Source: Adiantum capillus-veneris (Eukaryota; Streptophyta; Polypodiopsida; Polypodiales; Pteridaceae). From it: a stretch of DNA of 64,000 nucleotides. Where the stretch lies: contig CM043942.1 in NCBI GenBank assembly GCA_014529385.2, positions 60,715,684 through 60,779,683 on the forward strand. Direction: 5' to 3'. Below, one piece after another: positions 33,080 to 43,651 of the stretch. A program made the translations under genes and the position numbers. The notes below the pieces were generated by a model. The model saw nothing but the letters and a program-made list of their open reading frames with translations, did not search any database and was not told where the DNA came from. The stretch's first letter is position 1. The number at the start of each line of letters is the position of its first letter.

Positions 33080-34650
33080 TTCCACAGTCCCCTTCTCTCG
33101 CCTTTCCACAGTCCCCCCCTGGGCGAGGGGCAGCCCTGTGGGGGGGGGTTAGCTCTGAGCTTTGCCTCGCTTTGCTCCAAGCCGATTCACAGCACTTATC
33201 CAAGCATATTCAACTTGCCGACCTGTAGCGAACACTTTCAACCTGCCGACCTGCACTTCAATCCTGCGACATCTGCGTTTGCAGCCCTGCCCCCAAGCCG
33301 ATTCAACACCTGCCTTCAACTCCACGGCAACCTACTACAGGCCGATTCAACACCTGCAACTTCAACTCCACGGCAACCTGCATTTGCAGCCCTGCCCCCA
33401 AGCCGTTTCAACTCGCATCTCCAAACTTGAACTGCCGACCTGCATCTCAAGAAGGGCGCCATTTGCAACATTGAGCTTGCAACAATTTTCAACTCTGGCC
33501 GATTCAACCCTGCACTGCCGGTTTTCGATCTGCTCGTTTCACAGAGAGCATTTGAGCATTTTTAAAGCATTGATTTTCGACTTCAAGATCTAGTTCCTGC
33601 GCATGAGCATCTGAGCATGCTTTTGGGGCCTGGTTCGGCCCTGATTCTGGTTTTTTCTGGATCAGCTTGCCGACCCGTGCCTCAAACTCAAGCTCTAATC
33701 CCTGTGTGTGAGCATTTGAGCATTTGGAGAGAATGTTCTCACCAAAGCCATCTTCAGCAAGTGAGAGGATGGCGACCAACAGCACAAAAGCATCGGGGAG
33801 AGACTGGGCTAGCTTTGCCGCTGTCTTGGCAGCCCCGAGCAAAACAGATCGCATCGAACAATTGCAAGCTGCTCTCGACATGGTCATGGAAGAAAACCGC
33901 GACCTCAAAGCGCGCCTTAGCATGCTCGAGGCACGCTTTGACTCCATGGTCGGCCTCAAAACAGACAAAGTGAAGGAAGTCGAAGAAAAAGTCACTCAAG
34001 CGCACACGATTGCACTTGCCAAAGTGGAAACTAGTGTGAAGACAGAACTGCGGGAACATCAACTTCAAGAAGAGAATGCCCTCAAGCTTCGCATTGGAGG
34101 ACTGCCCCAAGCATGGGACGAGTGCAAACAAGATTTCTGCAAATTAATCGACCTCCTCAACGAAACTCTTAAACCGGTCCATGTCGACTACGATGCGGTA
34201 GAATGTATCGTCAACAAATTCAACACCAAGCGCACACCTAGTGGACATGCCATTCTTGAGTTCAAAGACAAAGAGGAACGGCTCCGACTACTCCAGCAAT
34301 CGCGTCTCCTTAGAGACACCGAATTTTGGATCGCCGAAGAACTCACCCCGACACAAATCAAGCACAAAGGCGAAGAGCTGAAAAAAGTGCGTGAAGCACG
34401 AGCCAAAGGGTAGAGGGAAGGCCATCATCCAGGAGTTTCGAACTCCTAAACCGGCCCCTGCTCCTGCCCCACAGGACCCCCCTTAGACTTTGCTTTTTCT
34501 TTTGCTGGACCCTCAGTCCTTAACTGATATGTATCCATTGCCCTCACTTAGAAGAAGTGGTTGTAATGTTTGTTTTTGGTCCCATGGGTCATATCTGACC
34601 TCCGTGGACGATAATTCAATCTATCTATCTATCAATCTATCTCCCCCCCC
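33080..34650 (+). mobile_element. ORF1-only non-autonomous LINE
   Basis: A retroposed unit inserted into the upstream region of element B. It has a GC-rich 5' leader (33080-33720), one long ORF1-type frame, a short 3' region, and a 3' tail ending in CAATCTATCTATCTATC-type repeats. No endonuclease or RT follows. Its last ~60 bp (GGTCCCATGGGTCATAT, TGACCTCCGTGGACGATAAT) match, in inverted orientation, the 3' end of the full LINE at about 35550-35605. It probably relied on that LINE's RT. Confidence 0.7.
33724..34413 (+). CDS. LINE ORF1-like nucleic-acid-binding protein
   Basis: A 229-residue intact frame. Residues about 35-105 form a predicted coiled coil (RIEQLQAALDMVMEENRDLK and following heptads). 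Residues about 118-205 look like the RRM-type core of plant L1 ORF1 proteins: LKLRIGGLPQAWDE, a helix, GHAILEFKDKEERLRLLQQS, then FWIAEELTPTQI. The C-terminus is basic. ORF1 proteins coat LINE RNA and act as chaperones. An internal Met (MFSPKPSSASERM, residue 4) could also be the start. A stop follows after REARAKG; sequence just downstream still reads Pro-rich. Confidence 0.72.
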   Translation: MERMFSPKPSSASERMATNSTKASGRDWASFAAVLAAPSKTDRIEQLQAALDMVMEENRDLKARLSMLEARFDSMVGLKTDKVKEVEEKVTQAHTIALAKVETSVKTELREHQLQEENALKLRIGGLPQAWDECKQDFCKLIDLLNETLKPVHVDYDAVECIVNKFNTKRTPSGHAILEFKDKEERLRLLQQSRLLRDTEFWIAEELTPTQIKHKGEELKKVREARAKG

Positions 34651-34654
34651 CCCA

Positions 34655-34890
34655 CAAATGGCATTATGGGGTGCGAGAATGATTTAGAGACTGATAGAAT
34701 GAAATATGTGTGCCATTGTGCACACAAAGGCTCTAATTTAAACCAAAACATTAAAATTCTTTTCTATCACACATCAAAAAAACTGTCAATATGGCACGCG
34801 TAAGACGTTTAGTCATCTCCGCGCGCCATTGTGGAAACTCGGCAAATATTTGGAATGTTGTTATTTTGGCTTGTGTATGAGTCCCAATAA
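34655..34890 (-). promoter_or_regulatory. upstream region of the element B H3-like gene, separated by the LINE
   Basis: Reverse complement of the region matches 2099-2453 of element A (TTATTGGGACT, AAGCCAAAATAAC, GCACAATGGCACA, CATAATGCCA). The ORF1-only LINE now lies between it and the gene. Confidence 0.55.
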
Positions 34891-35104
34891 GATACCACTT
34901 TTAGTTAAGCATTCACACAAACACCCACAACACTACTCTCTGTCACCTCTCTATGTCTCTCTCTCATACCTATAGGTATATGTGGACAGCAATATCCTCT
35001 ACGTTGTCACCTTGTTCACTGCTCTTTGAGCTGTTGTCCTTCTCTGTCTCTCTCTCTCCCTGTCTCTCGCAATGGATGCTTGCACTATCCTCCTCCTCCT
35101 CCTC

Positions 35105-35160
<56 letters not shown>

Positions 35161-35328
35161 AGGTGCTACAATAAGCCTGGCAACAAATATTGGGCGACCA
35201 TTTATGTGTGAAAGTGACCTCTCAATCAAAATTATACAGTACAATAAATGCCCACTAGTTAGTTTTAGCCATTTGACAAGTGTAAAGCATGTAGTTATTA
35301 TCCGTGCATGTCGGCAACAATACTATGT

Positions 35329-35403
<75 letters not shown>

Positions 35404-35484
35404 GGTTGGTGCACATTTCACTAGGTTGAGAGAGAGATTTCACTTAGGTAGATCTCAAAATTTGTAAGTGGAACTCATACATAG

Positions 35485-35544
<60 letters not shown>
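34891..35544. repeat. microsatellite-rich interval
   Basis: No gene. Contains (CTC)n then (CT)n at about 35090-35159, (TG)n at 35331-35382 followed by (AG)n to 35402, and (TA)n at 35488-35521 followed by (GA)n to about 35549. Confidence 0.9.
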
Positions 35545-35554
<10 letters not shown>

Positions 35555-35962
35555 TTCTATTATCGTCCTCGGAGGTCAAATATGACCTATGGGACCAAAT
35601 GAACATGTCACGTGGTGTGAGTGGAGGTCATAAGTGACTCTCGATGCCCAAAAATGGCTAAAATGAGCATCGCAATAGAGAGTCCACATCGTGATTGGGA
35701 GAGGAAGATATGTAGGGAGAGCTCATGGTTGAATATATGGGGAAAAGAGGACCTAATGTGGTCAAAAGTTGAGCACTCAGGGAGTGTGTGGTACTCACTC
35801 TCTCGCACTTGACAAGGGTATAAGGTGCAAAGTCAATGAGACTCCTCGCCAGTGCCCCAAAGTCCTATCTCTCAGCGTAGAGAATGGGAGCTAAGGCAAA
35901 TGGAGGCAATGGTGCGGATCACACTCAACAGGATGGGCTCAAGGATGTAGGGATGGGTTCAG

Positions 35963-37369
35963 TTACCTTTTTTGGAGAAGAAGAGAGATTTGTAGTTTGG
36001 GGCTACGCGTGTGGTGTAATGGCTGAAGCGAGAACCTCCGGATTACTCCCAAGCCATGATACATTGGCCGTTGTAAGAAGGCCTCATTAAATTGGGAGTG
36101 GATCAATCCATCCTTGACCAAGTGACATGCATCCCATCTTCCAAACCATTTCTTGATGTCAAGCAGCCACCCCGAACTTAGTATTTTGCTCTTGCATGTC
36201 TTTTGGACCTTTTGACTTGCTTCATATGCGATTCTAGGAAGTCGATGCAAAGGGCTACGTTGTGTCTTAAGCATGTACTCCACAACCCTTTGCATGCCCA
36301 AGACCTCAATGGGACGCAATCCGGACTCAAGAAGTAAGAGCATGTAGGGTGTTTGTGTTTTGACTGGGAGAAAGTTGGTGAGAAAACACTTTTGAACATT
36401 CTCAAACTCTTTCCAAGTAGACTTCCGATGCTTTCACCCCACACCTCCACTCCACAAAGAAGCACCGGTGTCACCAATGTGTCAAAGAGATACTTTTTGA
36501 GAGCCCAACACTTGATCTCTGTAGCATTGCACATGTTCTCAAATGCATAATAAGCCCTCTTTCCAGCTTCCAAGCGACGCATTTCACAATCCTTCTATTT
36601 ATGATTGGATAGAACCTCAAGACCAAGGTACTTGAAGTGATCTACCACTTAAAGTTGCTCATTGCTGTATACAATGTATGGATTTTGGTCATTGAGGGTC
36701 TTTACAAGCATAACCTTGGTTTTGGATCCATTCATGATCAGTCGCTCTGTAGGCAAAAGCGTTCCAAGACACTCATAAGCTTTTGTGCATCTTCTAAGGT
36801 ATGTGCCAAGAGCACTACATCATCGGCATAAAGCAAAAGCATGATCACCACATTTCCGATCTTAACCTCTTCTATGCCTTCTTGATGCATAAAATCAAGA
36901 ACCATGCATTCCAATTCATCACCACTTTGTAGCCCAAAGAGGGTTGGGGAAAGTGGGCATCCTTGTTTGACACCAATGGTTCTTGGAAAAAGTTTTGAAA
37001 TTCCATGTCCCATATGTAATTGACATATCACTTTTTGATAGATGTAATCCGCACTTTTAGGCTTTGCATACGTCTCCAAAGATTTCCTCATGGTACCATG
37101 TCAAAAGCTTTTTTGAAAGCCACAAAGCAACAATACAACTTTTTTCCTTTCAATCGAGACGCTTCCATAAGAACTCGAAGAGTTACAAGGTGATGAATAG
37201 TGCTATGATGCTTTCCAAAACCTGCTTGGCCAAGCGCACGTTTGCCATTCTTTTCAGCCCATTCACTTATCTTCATCTCCATGATACATTCAAATAACTT
37301 TGCCATCAAAGACCAAATCATTATAGTGTGATAGTTGTTTGCATTGTTTACATCTCCTCCTTTGTGCAA
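35963..37369 (-). pseudogene. LINE reverse transcriptase and C-terminal domain
   Basis: 37088-37369 reads MHKGGDVNNANNYHTI, ALGQAGFGKHHSTIHHLVTL and YCCFVAFKKAFDMVP. The next frame (36738-37091) holds TIGVKQGCPLSPTLFGL and the catalytic LLLYADDVVLLAHT. 36178-36582 and 35963-36343 supply the thumb/C-terminal region with ATEIKCWALKKYLFDTLVTP. A frame break falls after FDMVP. Confidence 0.92.
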
Positions 37370-38091
37370 AGATTTGCACTCTAATCATGAGGCATGCCAT
37401 GCTGAAGTGCAATGTTAAACATATTGCATATCCAATATCGTTTTTTCTTGATTTTCCATTTAATCATTTCAGCCTTTACACCTTGATTTTCCATTTAATC
37501 ATTTCAGCCTTGACACCTTGAAGGTCCTGCCTTGAGAGTAGCAAGTTTCTCAAGCGCGGAGCATAAATCTTCAATGGTAAAGAAGGGAGACATAAATGGA
37601 TGGGAGCTACAACACTCCATCTTATCAACATTGGGTTGCTCATAGAGGTTCCTGCAATGCATATACATATCCTCCAGAGTCAAGTCACCAAATCTCTCAA
37701 CGCGCTTGCATTTTAGATTTTGCCAAAACTTGCCACATGCATGTGCTTTTTCTTGTGCTAAAAGAAGTTGTTTTTTGACTTCCCACCTTCTCCTCTACTT
37801 TTGAACAAGTTCTTTGTATGTGTGTGAACATTCCAAATAAACTTCCTTGTCTTTGCTTGCATCCAATCTTAGCAAGTGTTTTCGGGATTGACTACATTCC
37901 ATGTCAAACCATTTCTTCTTGGTGCTACCCTTCCTAGACCTTTTGCAAGACATGTGTTTCACCGAAAAGCATTCCTTCGCACAAGAGAAAATTACTTCTT
38001 TGAAAAATTTTCACTTGCATTCTAATGTTGGGCTCTCTTGATGCTCTATCATGCTTAACATTTGGTCCACCATTTCAGCATATATAAGTGC

Positions 38092-39500
38092 TCATTTGAA
38101 GTCTAGACGTAGGTAGAAATGATTCACATCATGATTTGAGGCTACATGCTCGGGCCATTTACGAGACTTGAGGTCAATACATAACATCCTATGATCCGAT
38201 TCCAGATTCCATTCACCAAGTGTAAAGCTTTGTATGCATTCTAGAGTGGCTTCCGAGAACAACATATAGTCAATCACGTTATCACCATTGTGCTTTCTAC
38301 ATGTAAAGTCATTGGTACCTTGCAATAGAGATACACCATTTGCAATGAGCATTCCGGTACTATTGCACGTATGTAGAAGTGGCTTTCCATAGTGGTCCAG
38401 TTCTTTTTCATCATTAGAACTTCGATTATACATGTATGAGTCATCCATTCTTCTTGAGACATGCAGCATGTCAACTTGTTGTGTCGTGTTGTAACGTATT
38501 TGTACGAGCATTCATGTCTCCAAAAACATTAACTTCAAGTTGATCCTTGTAATGAGCAATGTCTTCCTATAGTTCAACAAAGGGTTGATCTCTATCCATA
38601 TCCAAGCGAGCGTAAAAGATGGAGTCATAGCGAGGAATATAGCAACCAGCCACCACAAACATGACTTGACCATTTGGTGGGCTAATTTCAGTCATAAGTA
38701 GCGTTTATACTTATCTTCTTTGACAATGGAAACATCTTTCAAACCCTTTTTGGTCATACATGCTACGCCTCCTTGGACTCTTCATTGCTTTACATTTTTG
38801 GCCCACATCAAAGAATGCACATAGTCTTTGTCAAATCCAAGAATTTGTTGCGCATCATGCTCCCATGTTTTGGCAAGAAGTATCACATCGGAGTCATTGG
38901 TAAGCTCATCAATGCCAATTCCCACTTTCCATGGATACCCATTACAATTCCAAAAGCTTATTCACAAGTGTGAGGTGGTCTCATAGATCATGTGTCCCTA
39001 TTTGTTGGGTGGACTTGCATCCTCCTCAAGTGGATTTTCTTCTTGAGATGACACCTTAATCTTCTTGCTTATTTCCTCATATGCTTTGCGGCGTACATTT
39101 TGTTGCATAAGAGTGAAATCCTCTTATACATTACAACCCGTTCCTTTGAGGTAGATCCAACTATTGTCAAGGATGATCTTTCTCTTTATCTCATCAGCCA
39201 TGGCACATACAATAGGTCTTTCTCCGGAGCGTGGGACTCCTTGTTTTACAACTCGATGTGCACCATAAGCCATGATTCCTAACATGCCAAAGTGTGTAGC
39301 CAAAAACTCTTCAATAGCAATCGCAAGAGATTGGGGTGTTTCTATGCTTTCCTCCTTGATTCCACGAATGACGATGTTCTTTGAGCGTTTTTGTCATTCT
39401 TGCAATTCTTAAGTGTCCACATTCTTTTCTTGGACAGTGGCTTGCGTGATAGGAGATGTAGAAACCACATTATCCTTACATATATCAGCCCATGGTTGTT

Positions 39501-39532
<32 letters not shown>

Positions 39533-39620
39533 TAGGTATGTAGAAATAGCATCTTGAAGGTAACCATGCCAAGCGCAAGAAAAGGTAAGCCCTACAATGA
39601 TCCACTTGTGGTTACCATAT
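38092..39620 (-). pseudogene. LINE ORF1-like region and apurinic-type endonuclease
   Basis: ORF1-like: KNIVIRGIKEESIETPQSLA (near 39310-39370), followed by YGAHRVVKQG and RPIVCAMADEIKRKIIL (39190-39290). Endonuclease: ISFWNCNGYPWK (near 38930-38960), then VILLAKTWEHD, later FTCRKHNGDNVIDYML and LESDHRMLCIDL (38150-38310), matching the G..VIDY.L and SDH motifs of the fold. Stops are frequent. Confidence 0.85.
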
Positions 39621-39659
39621 TGCATTGCATCTCTCCACTTTTTCTGGCCTTCACGAGCA

Positions 39660-40090
39660 CTAGAGTTGTTGAATGCCTCTACTGTTTGTTAATCTAAGGA
39701 TTAAGGAATAGTCCAATAGTTATTTGACACGTATACAAAAGTATGACACTCTTGTCTTCTCTATTTTGGGTTTTGGTGGTCCTATTTAGATGGAGAACTG
39801 CTAAATGTCTTGATCATAATGCTTAAACTGCTATATTTGGGTGCTTTTGACGAGAGAGCTCATTAAATTTACGGCCCAAAGTAATGAAGTCTCATCTTTT
39901 ATTCTATTTTATATTTCACAAAAGCATTGTCAAAAGATACTAAATCTATGTCAAAAGGCTCTCAAAACAAGGGCATTAATGACAAATCACCTACTTTTTT
40001 CAAACGTATACCTTTTTCACTCTCTCTCTATTTTGTTAGAGGTTTAAGTCTTTTTGTCTCTATATTTTCTTTCTTCTTCTCTAATCTTTG
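39660..40090. other. AT-rich interval, no gene
   Basis: Sequence between the LINE and element C. It may contain the promoter of the plus-strand gene of element C, but no signal could be assigned. Confidence 0.5.
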
Positions 40091-40097
40091 AGTTTCC

Positions 40098-41430
40098 ATG
40101 GCGTCTTTTGCACGTCCCCCTTCACATAACATAACTTCTTGTGACTTTCACAACGTTAGAGAGGATGGTCTTTCGAAGCCCATATCTTTTCGTGTGAATG
40201 ACTAGGTAACAATGCTTCCTTCATGCAAAGGTGTACACAGAGTGAAGAGAACTAAACGTGATAAAGTAAAAAACCATTGGAAAGGTCGTGTTCTTGCTTT
40301 CAAAGGGACCGACAATGGTTGGCTAGCTAAGGTTCAACATGTGTACATGGCCAAGGATATGGTGTTAGATTGGGAAGAACATCCCACATTGCATTCTTAC
40401 TGTAAGTACAAAAAAAACTTCTATTTGATACAATGAATTTTTCATTCTCCCATTGTTTTTCTCATTTTTTGATTCCATTCCAGATATATTTCCTTCAACA
40501 GCTGCGGAATGGCAGCTTGTGGAGAGTTTATGTGGGACGTTCAAAGCAATGCATAAAGGGATTGCAGATGCTATGTATGTTGACAAGCCACCTTCCTTTT
40601 ACAAAACAATGGATTTGTTTGTCTATTTTGCAGAATACAAAGTTCCATCACAAGAAGGTGTATATGGAGAACTACATCAATTACCCATCACGAGAAGGTG
40701 TATATGGAGAACTACAAAGTTCCATCACGAGAAGGTGTATATGGAGAACTACATCAATTACCCATTCCCACCATAAGTTCACTTGACTAGGAAGCTCTGA
40801 TGCATGTACTATATCAAGCTTCAAATCCAAGATCAAAGAAGACATCCTTAAAGCTATGTCTCCGGGCAGGATATCAAGAAGGATTAAAGTTCAATGGTTC
40901 TTGCCTATACATGTCTTTGTGGCATGTTTCAAAACAATGGACTTGTAGAGGACAAAGACAATGTGGCTTAATAGAAGACTTTCTATGACTGAACTGGATA
41001 ATGTACTTGGAGACGGATGGAGCACCAAAGAAACTTTCCATATTGGTAATAATATTAGTTGTAGAGTAAGCCCAAATTCTATGTCTATCTCATATCAACT
41101 ATGTCGTCAATCATTAGTTCTGGGCTACGACTATAGGTTATGGAGAAGAAAATTAGGTAGCTGGGTTCCTCTCGACTCTGAAGGAAAATTGTCCAAAGTT
41201 TGAACCAAAGGTCACAGTCCATCCACACACCGAGTATAGAAGCCTGATAGTAACAACAAATTGGAGACTACATGATGTTAGAGAATCTCTTGAGTTTCTT
41301 GATGAGACATCTCCTAAGTATAGATTCAAAGTGGATAAAATTGTGGTGAGCACAAGGATGGAGAATTCAACCTCTTGCATCACATGCCTTCCCCCAAAAA
41401 GAGTTGTATTTGAGCCACTTGCAAGGACTT
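40098..41430 (+). CDS. gene of unknown function, element C (possible BAH-like domain)
   Basis: From the ATG at 40098 (MASFARPPSHNITSCDF) the frame reaches ISFRVND, one TAG at about 40203, then VTMLPSCKGV in the same frame, HWKGRVLAFKGTDNG and WLAKVQHVYMAKDMVLDWEE. A canonical intron (GTAAGTAC at 40402 to CATTCCAG at 40483) joins in frame to YIFPSTAAEWQLVESLCGTF and FYKTMDLFVYFAEYKV. The F-x-x-x-D-x-V...W.GR...VQH.Y pattern is reminiscent of a BAH domain; this is tentative. Short repeats follow (GAAGGTGTATATGGAGAACT, three copies 40664-40750), then a further frame ending KRVVFEPLART near 41430. Function unknown. Confidence 0.5.
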
Positions 41431-41713
41431 GAGAAAACAAGTTCAATATTGTAATCATTGCATTTTGCAAATATATTTATCATTTCTCTACCTTATTGTG
41501 ATCATTATTTACGTTGTTTTAAACTTACATGACACCATGATACACATTTAAGAATCGATAGTTGGTATTAAGTATTTGAAGTACAAAATTATGAATCACC
41601 AAAGGGTATATATATGTTCATATGGACAAAATGAACAAAAGTGTACATAGCTTTTGTGGAGTAATCAATCATGAAACTCCACTTTTCTTTTTGCCTAAGA
41701 GGATTTTGCATCC

Positions 41714-42860
41714 TCAGAGACCCCTTTTTCTTTTGTATTCAGAAGGGGGTGAAAGTTCAGGAGTGGGCGGTGGTGGTGACTTGGGCTCCTCAGGGCTTGG
41801 CACGAGTGACTTGGGAGGGGTTGGTGCTTTGGGCTCCTGAGGAGTGACTGGCTTGGGTGACTTGGCAACCTTGTTTGGAAACATGAATGGTAGCTTGAAA
41901 GGTGAGCTAGGTGCCTCCCCCTTACTGTTCTTAACTGTACGACGCTTTTGAACCTTGAATTTCAATGGTGAGTGGAATGGATGGCCCTTTGTATGTGCTC
42001 TTTTTTTTGCAGGGCTCTTCTTCTTGGTGGGACTCTTTCCCTTGGCAGTCTTCTTGGTGGGACTCTTCCCCTTGGCAGGACTCTTCTCGACATAGCTCTT
42101 CTTTGTATGGATCTTCTTTGCATGACTTTTCTTCTTCTGATCCATTTTCTTTGCATCCAAACCCTTGGTGACTCTACCTTTCTTTGGTGGCAAAGGAGAT
42201 TCTGGATCATTTGGGTTTATTGATCTTGCCAAAACCATAGAAACAAACTTGTCCCTCACCCACGTGACCCAAGACTCTGGATAGTCATGCAACTGAAACA
42301 AATAGAAAAAGAAATTAAAGGACATGAGTACATACATACATAGTTAAGAAATCAAAATAAATACATGAGCCACACACTTACAGTGAGTGTAGTCATCCTG
42401 CACCTTGCCTCAAGATATCTCCATGCATTGGCAAGCACCCTCCATCCACAAGATGTTGAGTCTGTTTGTAAGGGCACTTTTTTATTGTAGTACTTGAAAC
42501 CTTCTATATTGTAATCCTTATTTGTGGTACTCAGGTAACTAACAATAAGTTTGGCAGCACTGCAAGAAGACACTAAATCAAAAAGCTACTAATAGAAAAC
42601 AATGGGCCATCAAGCATAGATCATACTTCATACTTACAGTTTACTTCTCCCATGGATACTTGACAATGAATTCATAAATATAATATCTTTCTCCAAAATA
42701 TTGAAGATAATAAGACTCCAATGTCCTCTACAAAAAATAACAATTAGCTAGGAATACCACAAAAAGTTAAAAATAACATGTAAGGATTTACCCTTCAACA
42801 TAGGGGTATATTATGTAATTGCAGGTCAGCATGTTAAAATCTTCAAAATACAGCATCCCG
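41714..42860 (-). CDS. Ulp1/SENP-type C48 protease with SPKK-rich basic tail, element C
   Basis: A spliced minus-strand model. Exon near 42860-42792 ends CNYIIYPYVEG; intron 42791-42728; exon 42727-42638 with GGHWSLIIFNILEKDIIFMN; intron 42637-42560; exon 42559-42382 with KKVPLQTDSTSCGWRVLANA; intron 42381-42293; last exon 42292-41714. All junctions are GT-AG and keep frame. His-Trp and Gln...Cys-Gly motifs of C48 proteases are present; the acidic triad position is Asn (FMNSL), as in element B. The tail is Lys-rich with repeated SPTKK/SPAKK motifs, like the tail of linker histone H1, then Pro-rich. The 5' exon(s) before the His region were not found, so the model is partial. Probable role: cleavage or binding of SUMO-like modifiers on DNA or chromatin. 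Confidence 0.68.
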
Positions 42861-43086
42861 TGCGTGCTCCTCCATCAGCAAGATTAACTGCAACGCAATG
42901 TCGAAGGGGTTATATAGCATTGTATGTGCTGCAGACCTATTCAATGCAGGGTGTGTGCGCCAAAGAACTTGAAGTGTGTACGCGTGTTGCAGTGCCCGAC
43001 AGAAAATGGCAGGCGGACACAGGGACAGTGATAGTGTGTGACAAATTACAATGCTATTGATAGCAAAAGCGAGTGATGGACTACAG

Positions 43087-43136
<50 letters not shown>

Positions 43137-43640
43137 GGTAAATTGAACAGTTCGTGGAGCCAGAGGATGTATGATGCTAGGGAGGTAGCGATTGAGTACC
43201 CTGCAGGTGAAGGGAGATGGGATTTTGTGAGGGCTTGTCTGCATCTCGCATTGGAATAAACAAGGCATACGAATGAGGATGAGGGCTTCTTTCCACTACA
43301 TGCGGGCAAAGCAAGGGAGGGTGCATCCATGACGCGGTGTTGTTTTGTGTGTAACCGTGATGAGGGGTTTGGGATCACCCTTCAGGTGAATGGGATGCAC
43401 TGCATGTAGAGCCTTGAGAGGTGGTGTGAGTGTGAGGAGGGCTGTGGGAACATCTGTAGGCGTTAGTGTTGAGGCTTGCCAAAGGAACAAAATATATCTG
43501 AACACAATCTCCCTTCAAAGCAATGTAGGACACATCTTCATGTTGATGTTAGCCGTGCCACTATTCTTTACTCTGCTAATCAAACTCTCTAAACTCTATG
43601 GATCAAACTCTCTAAACTCTGATGGTAGCCATGTCTATCC
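42861..43640. other. unassigned interval with (CT)n tract
   Basis: Holds a CT tract at about 43090-43136 and otherwise no coding frame I can assign. It lies between the C48 gene and the GATA pseudogene, both on the minus strand. Confidence 0.5.
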
Positions 43641-43651
43641 ACATCTCCTCT

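Larger units (their letters stand above)
28396..34890 (-). mobile_element. Element B: inverted second copy of the H3/C48/FCP1 cassette
   Basis: It matches element A in reverse order. Minus strand: upstream region (34890-34655, interrupted by an ORF1-only LINE), H3-like gene (32972 downward), C48 region, acidic frame and FCP1-like domain to about 30311. Plus strand: the convergent gene from 28396. B preserves the FCP1 C-terminal half and the end of the convergent gene that A lacks. Its right end near 34885 agrees with A at TTATTGGGACT. Its left end is fused to gypsy element 3, so that terminus is lost. Confidence 0.62.
35545..39620 (-). mobile_element. LINE (L1-type) retrotransposon, decayed
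   Basis: Minus-strand order ORF1-like RNA-binding region (39620-39000), endonuclease (38960-38090), RT (37370-36740) and C-terminal region (36580-35960), with a 3' end near 35545 adjoining a GA tract. The 3' terminal block is shared with the ORF1-only element. Numerous stops and shifts. Confidence 0.85.
40098..42860. mobile_element. Element C: diverged relative of A/B with convergent genes
   Basis: Same layout as A and B: a plus-strand gene of unknown function (40098-41430) meets a minus-strand C48 protease gene (42860-41714) tail to tail. Protein blocks of both genes correspond to those in A/B (VQHVY; P-S-x-x-x-E-W...E; HWSL; VPLQTD..SCGWR) but nucleotide identity is low, so it is an older or different family member. 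No H3-like or FCP1-like domain seen. Splice signals are good and few stops occur. Ends not determined. Confidence 0.5.

Noticed and set aside
40433-40620. hAT transposase fragment in the plus-strand gene of element C
   Set aside because: EW..VE.LC resembles a hAT C-terminal pattern, but no dimerisation block or other hAT motif follows, so I left it as unknown function.
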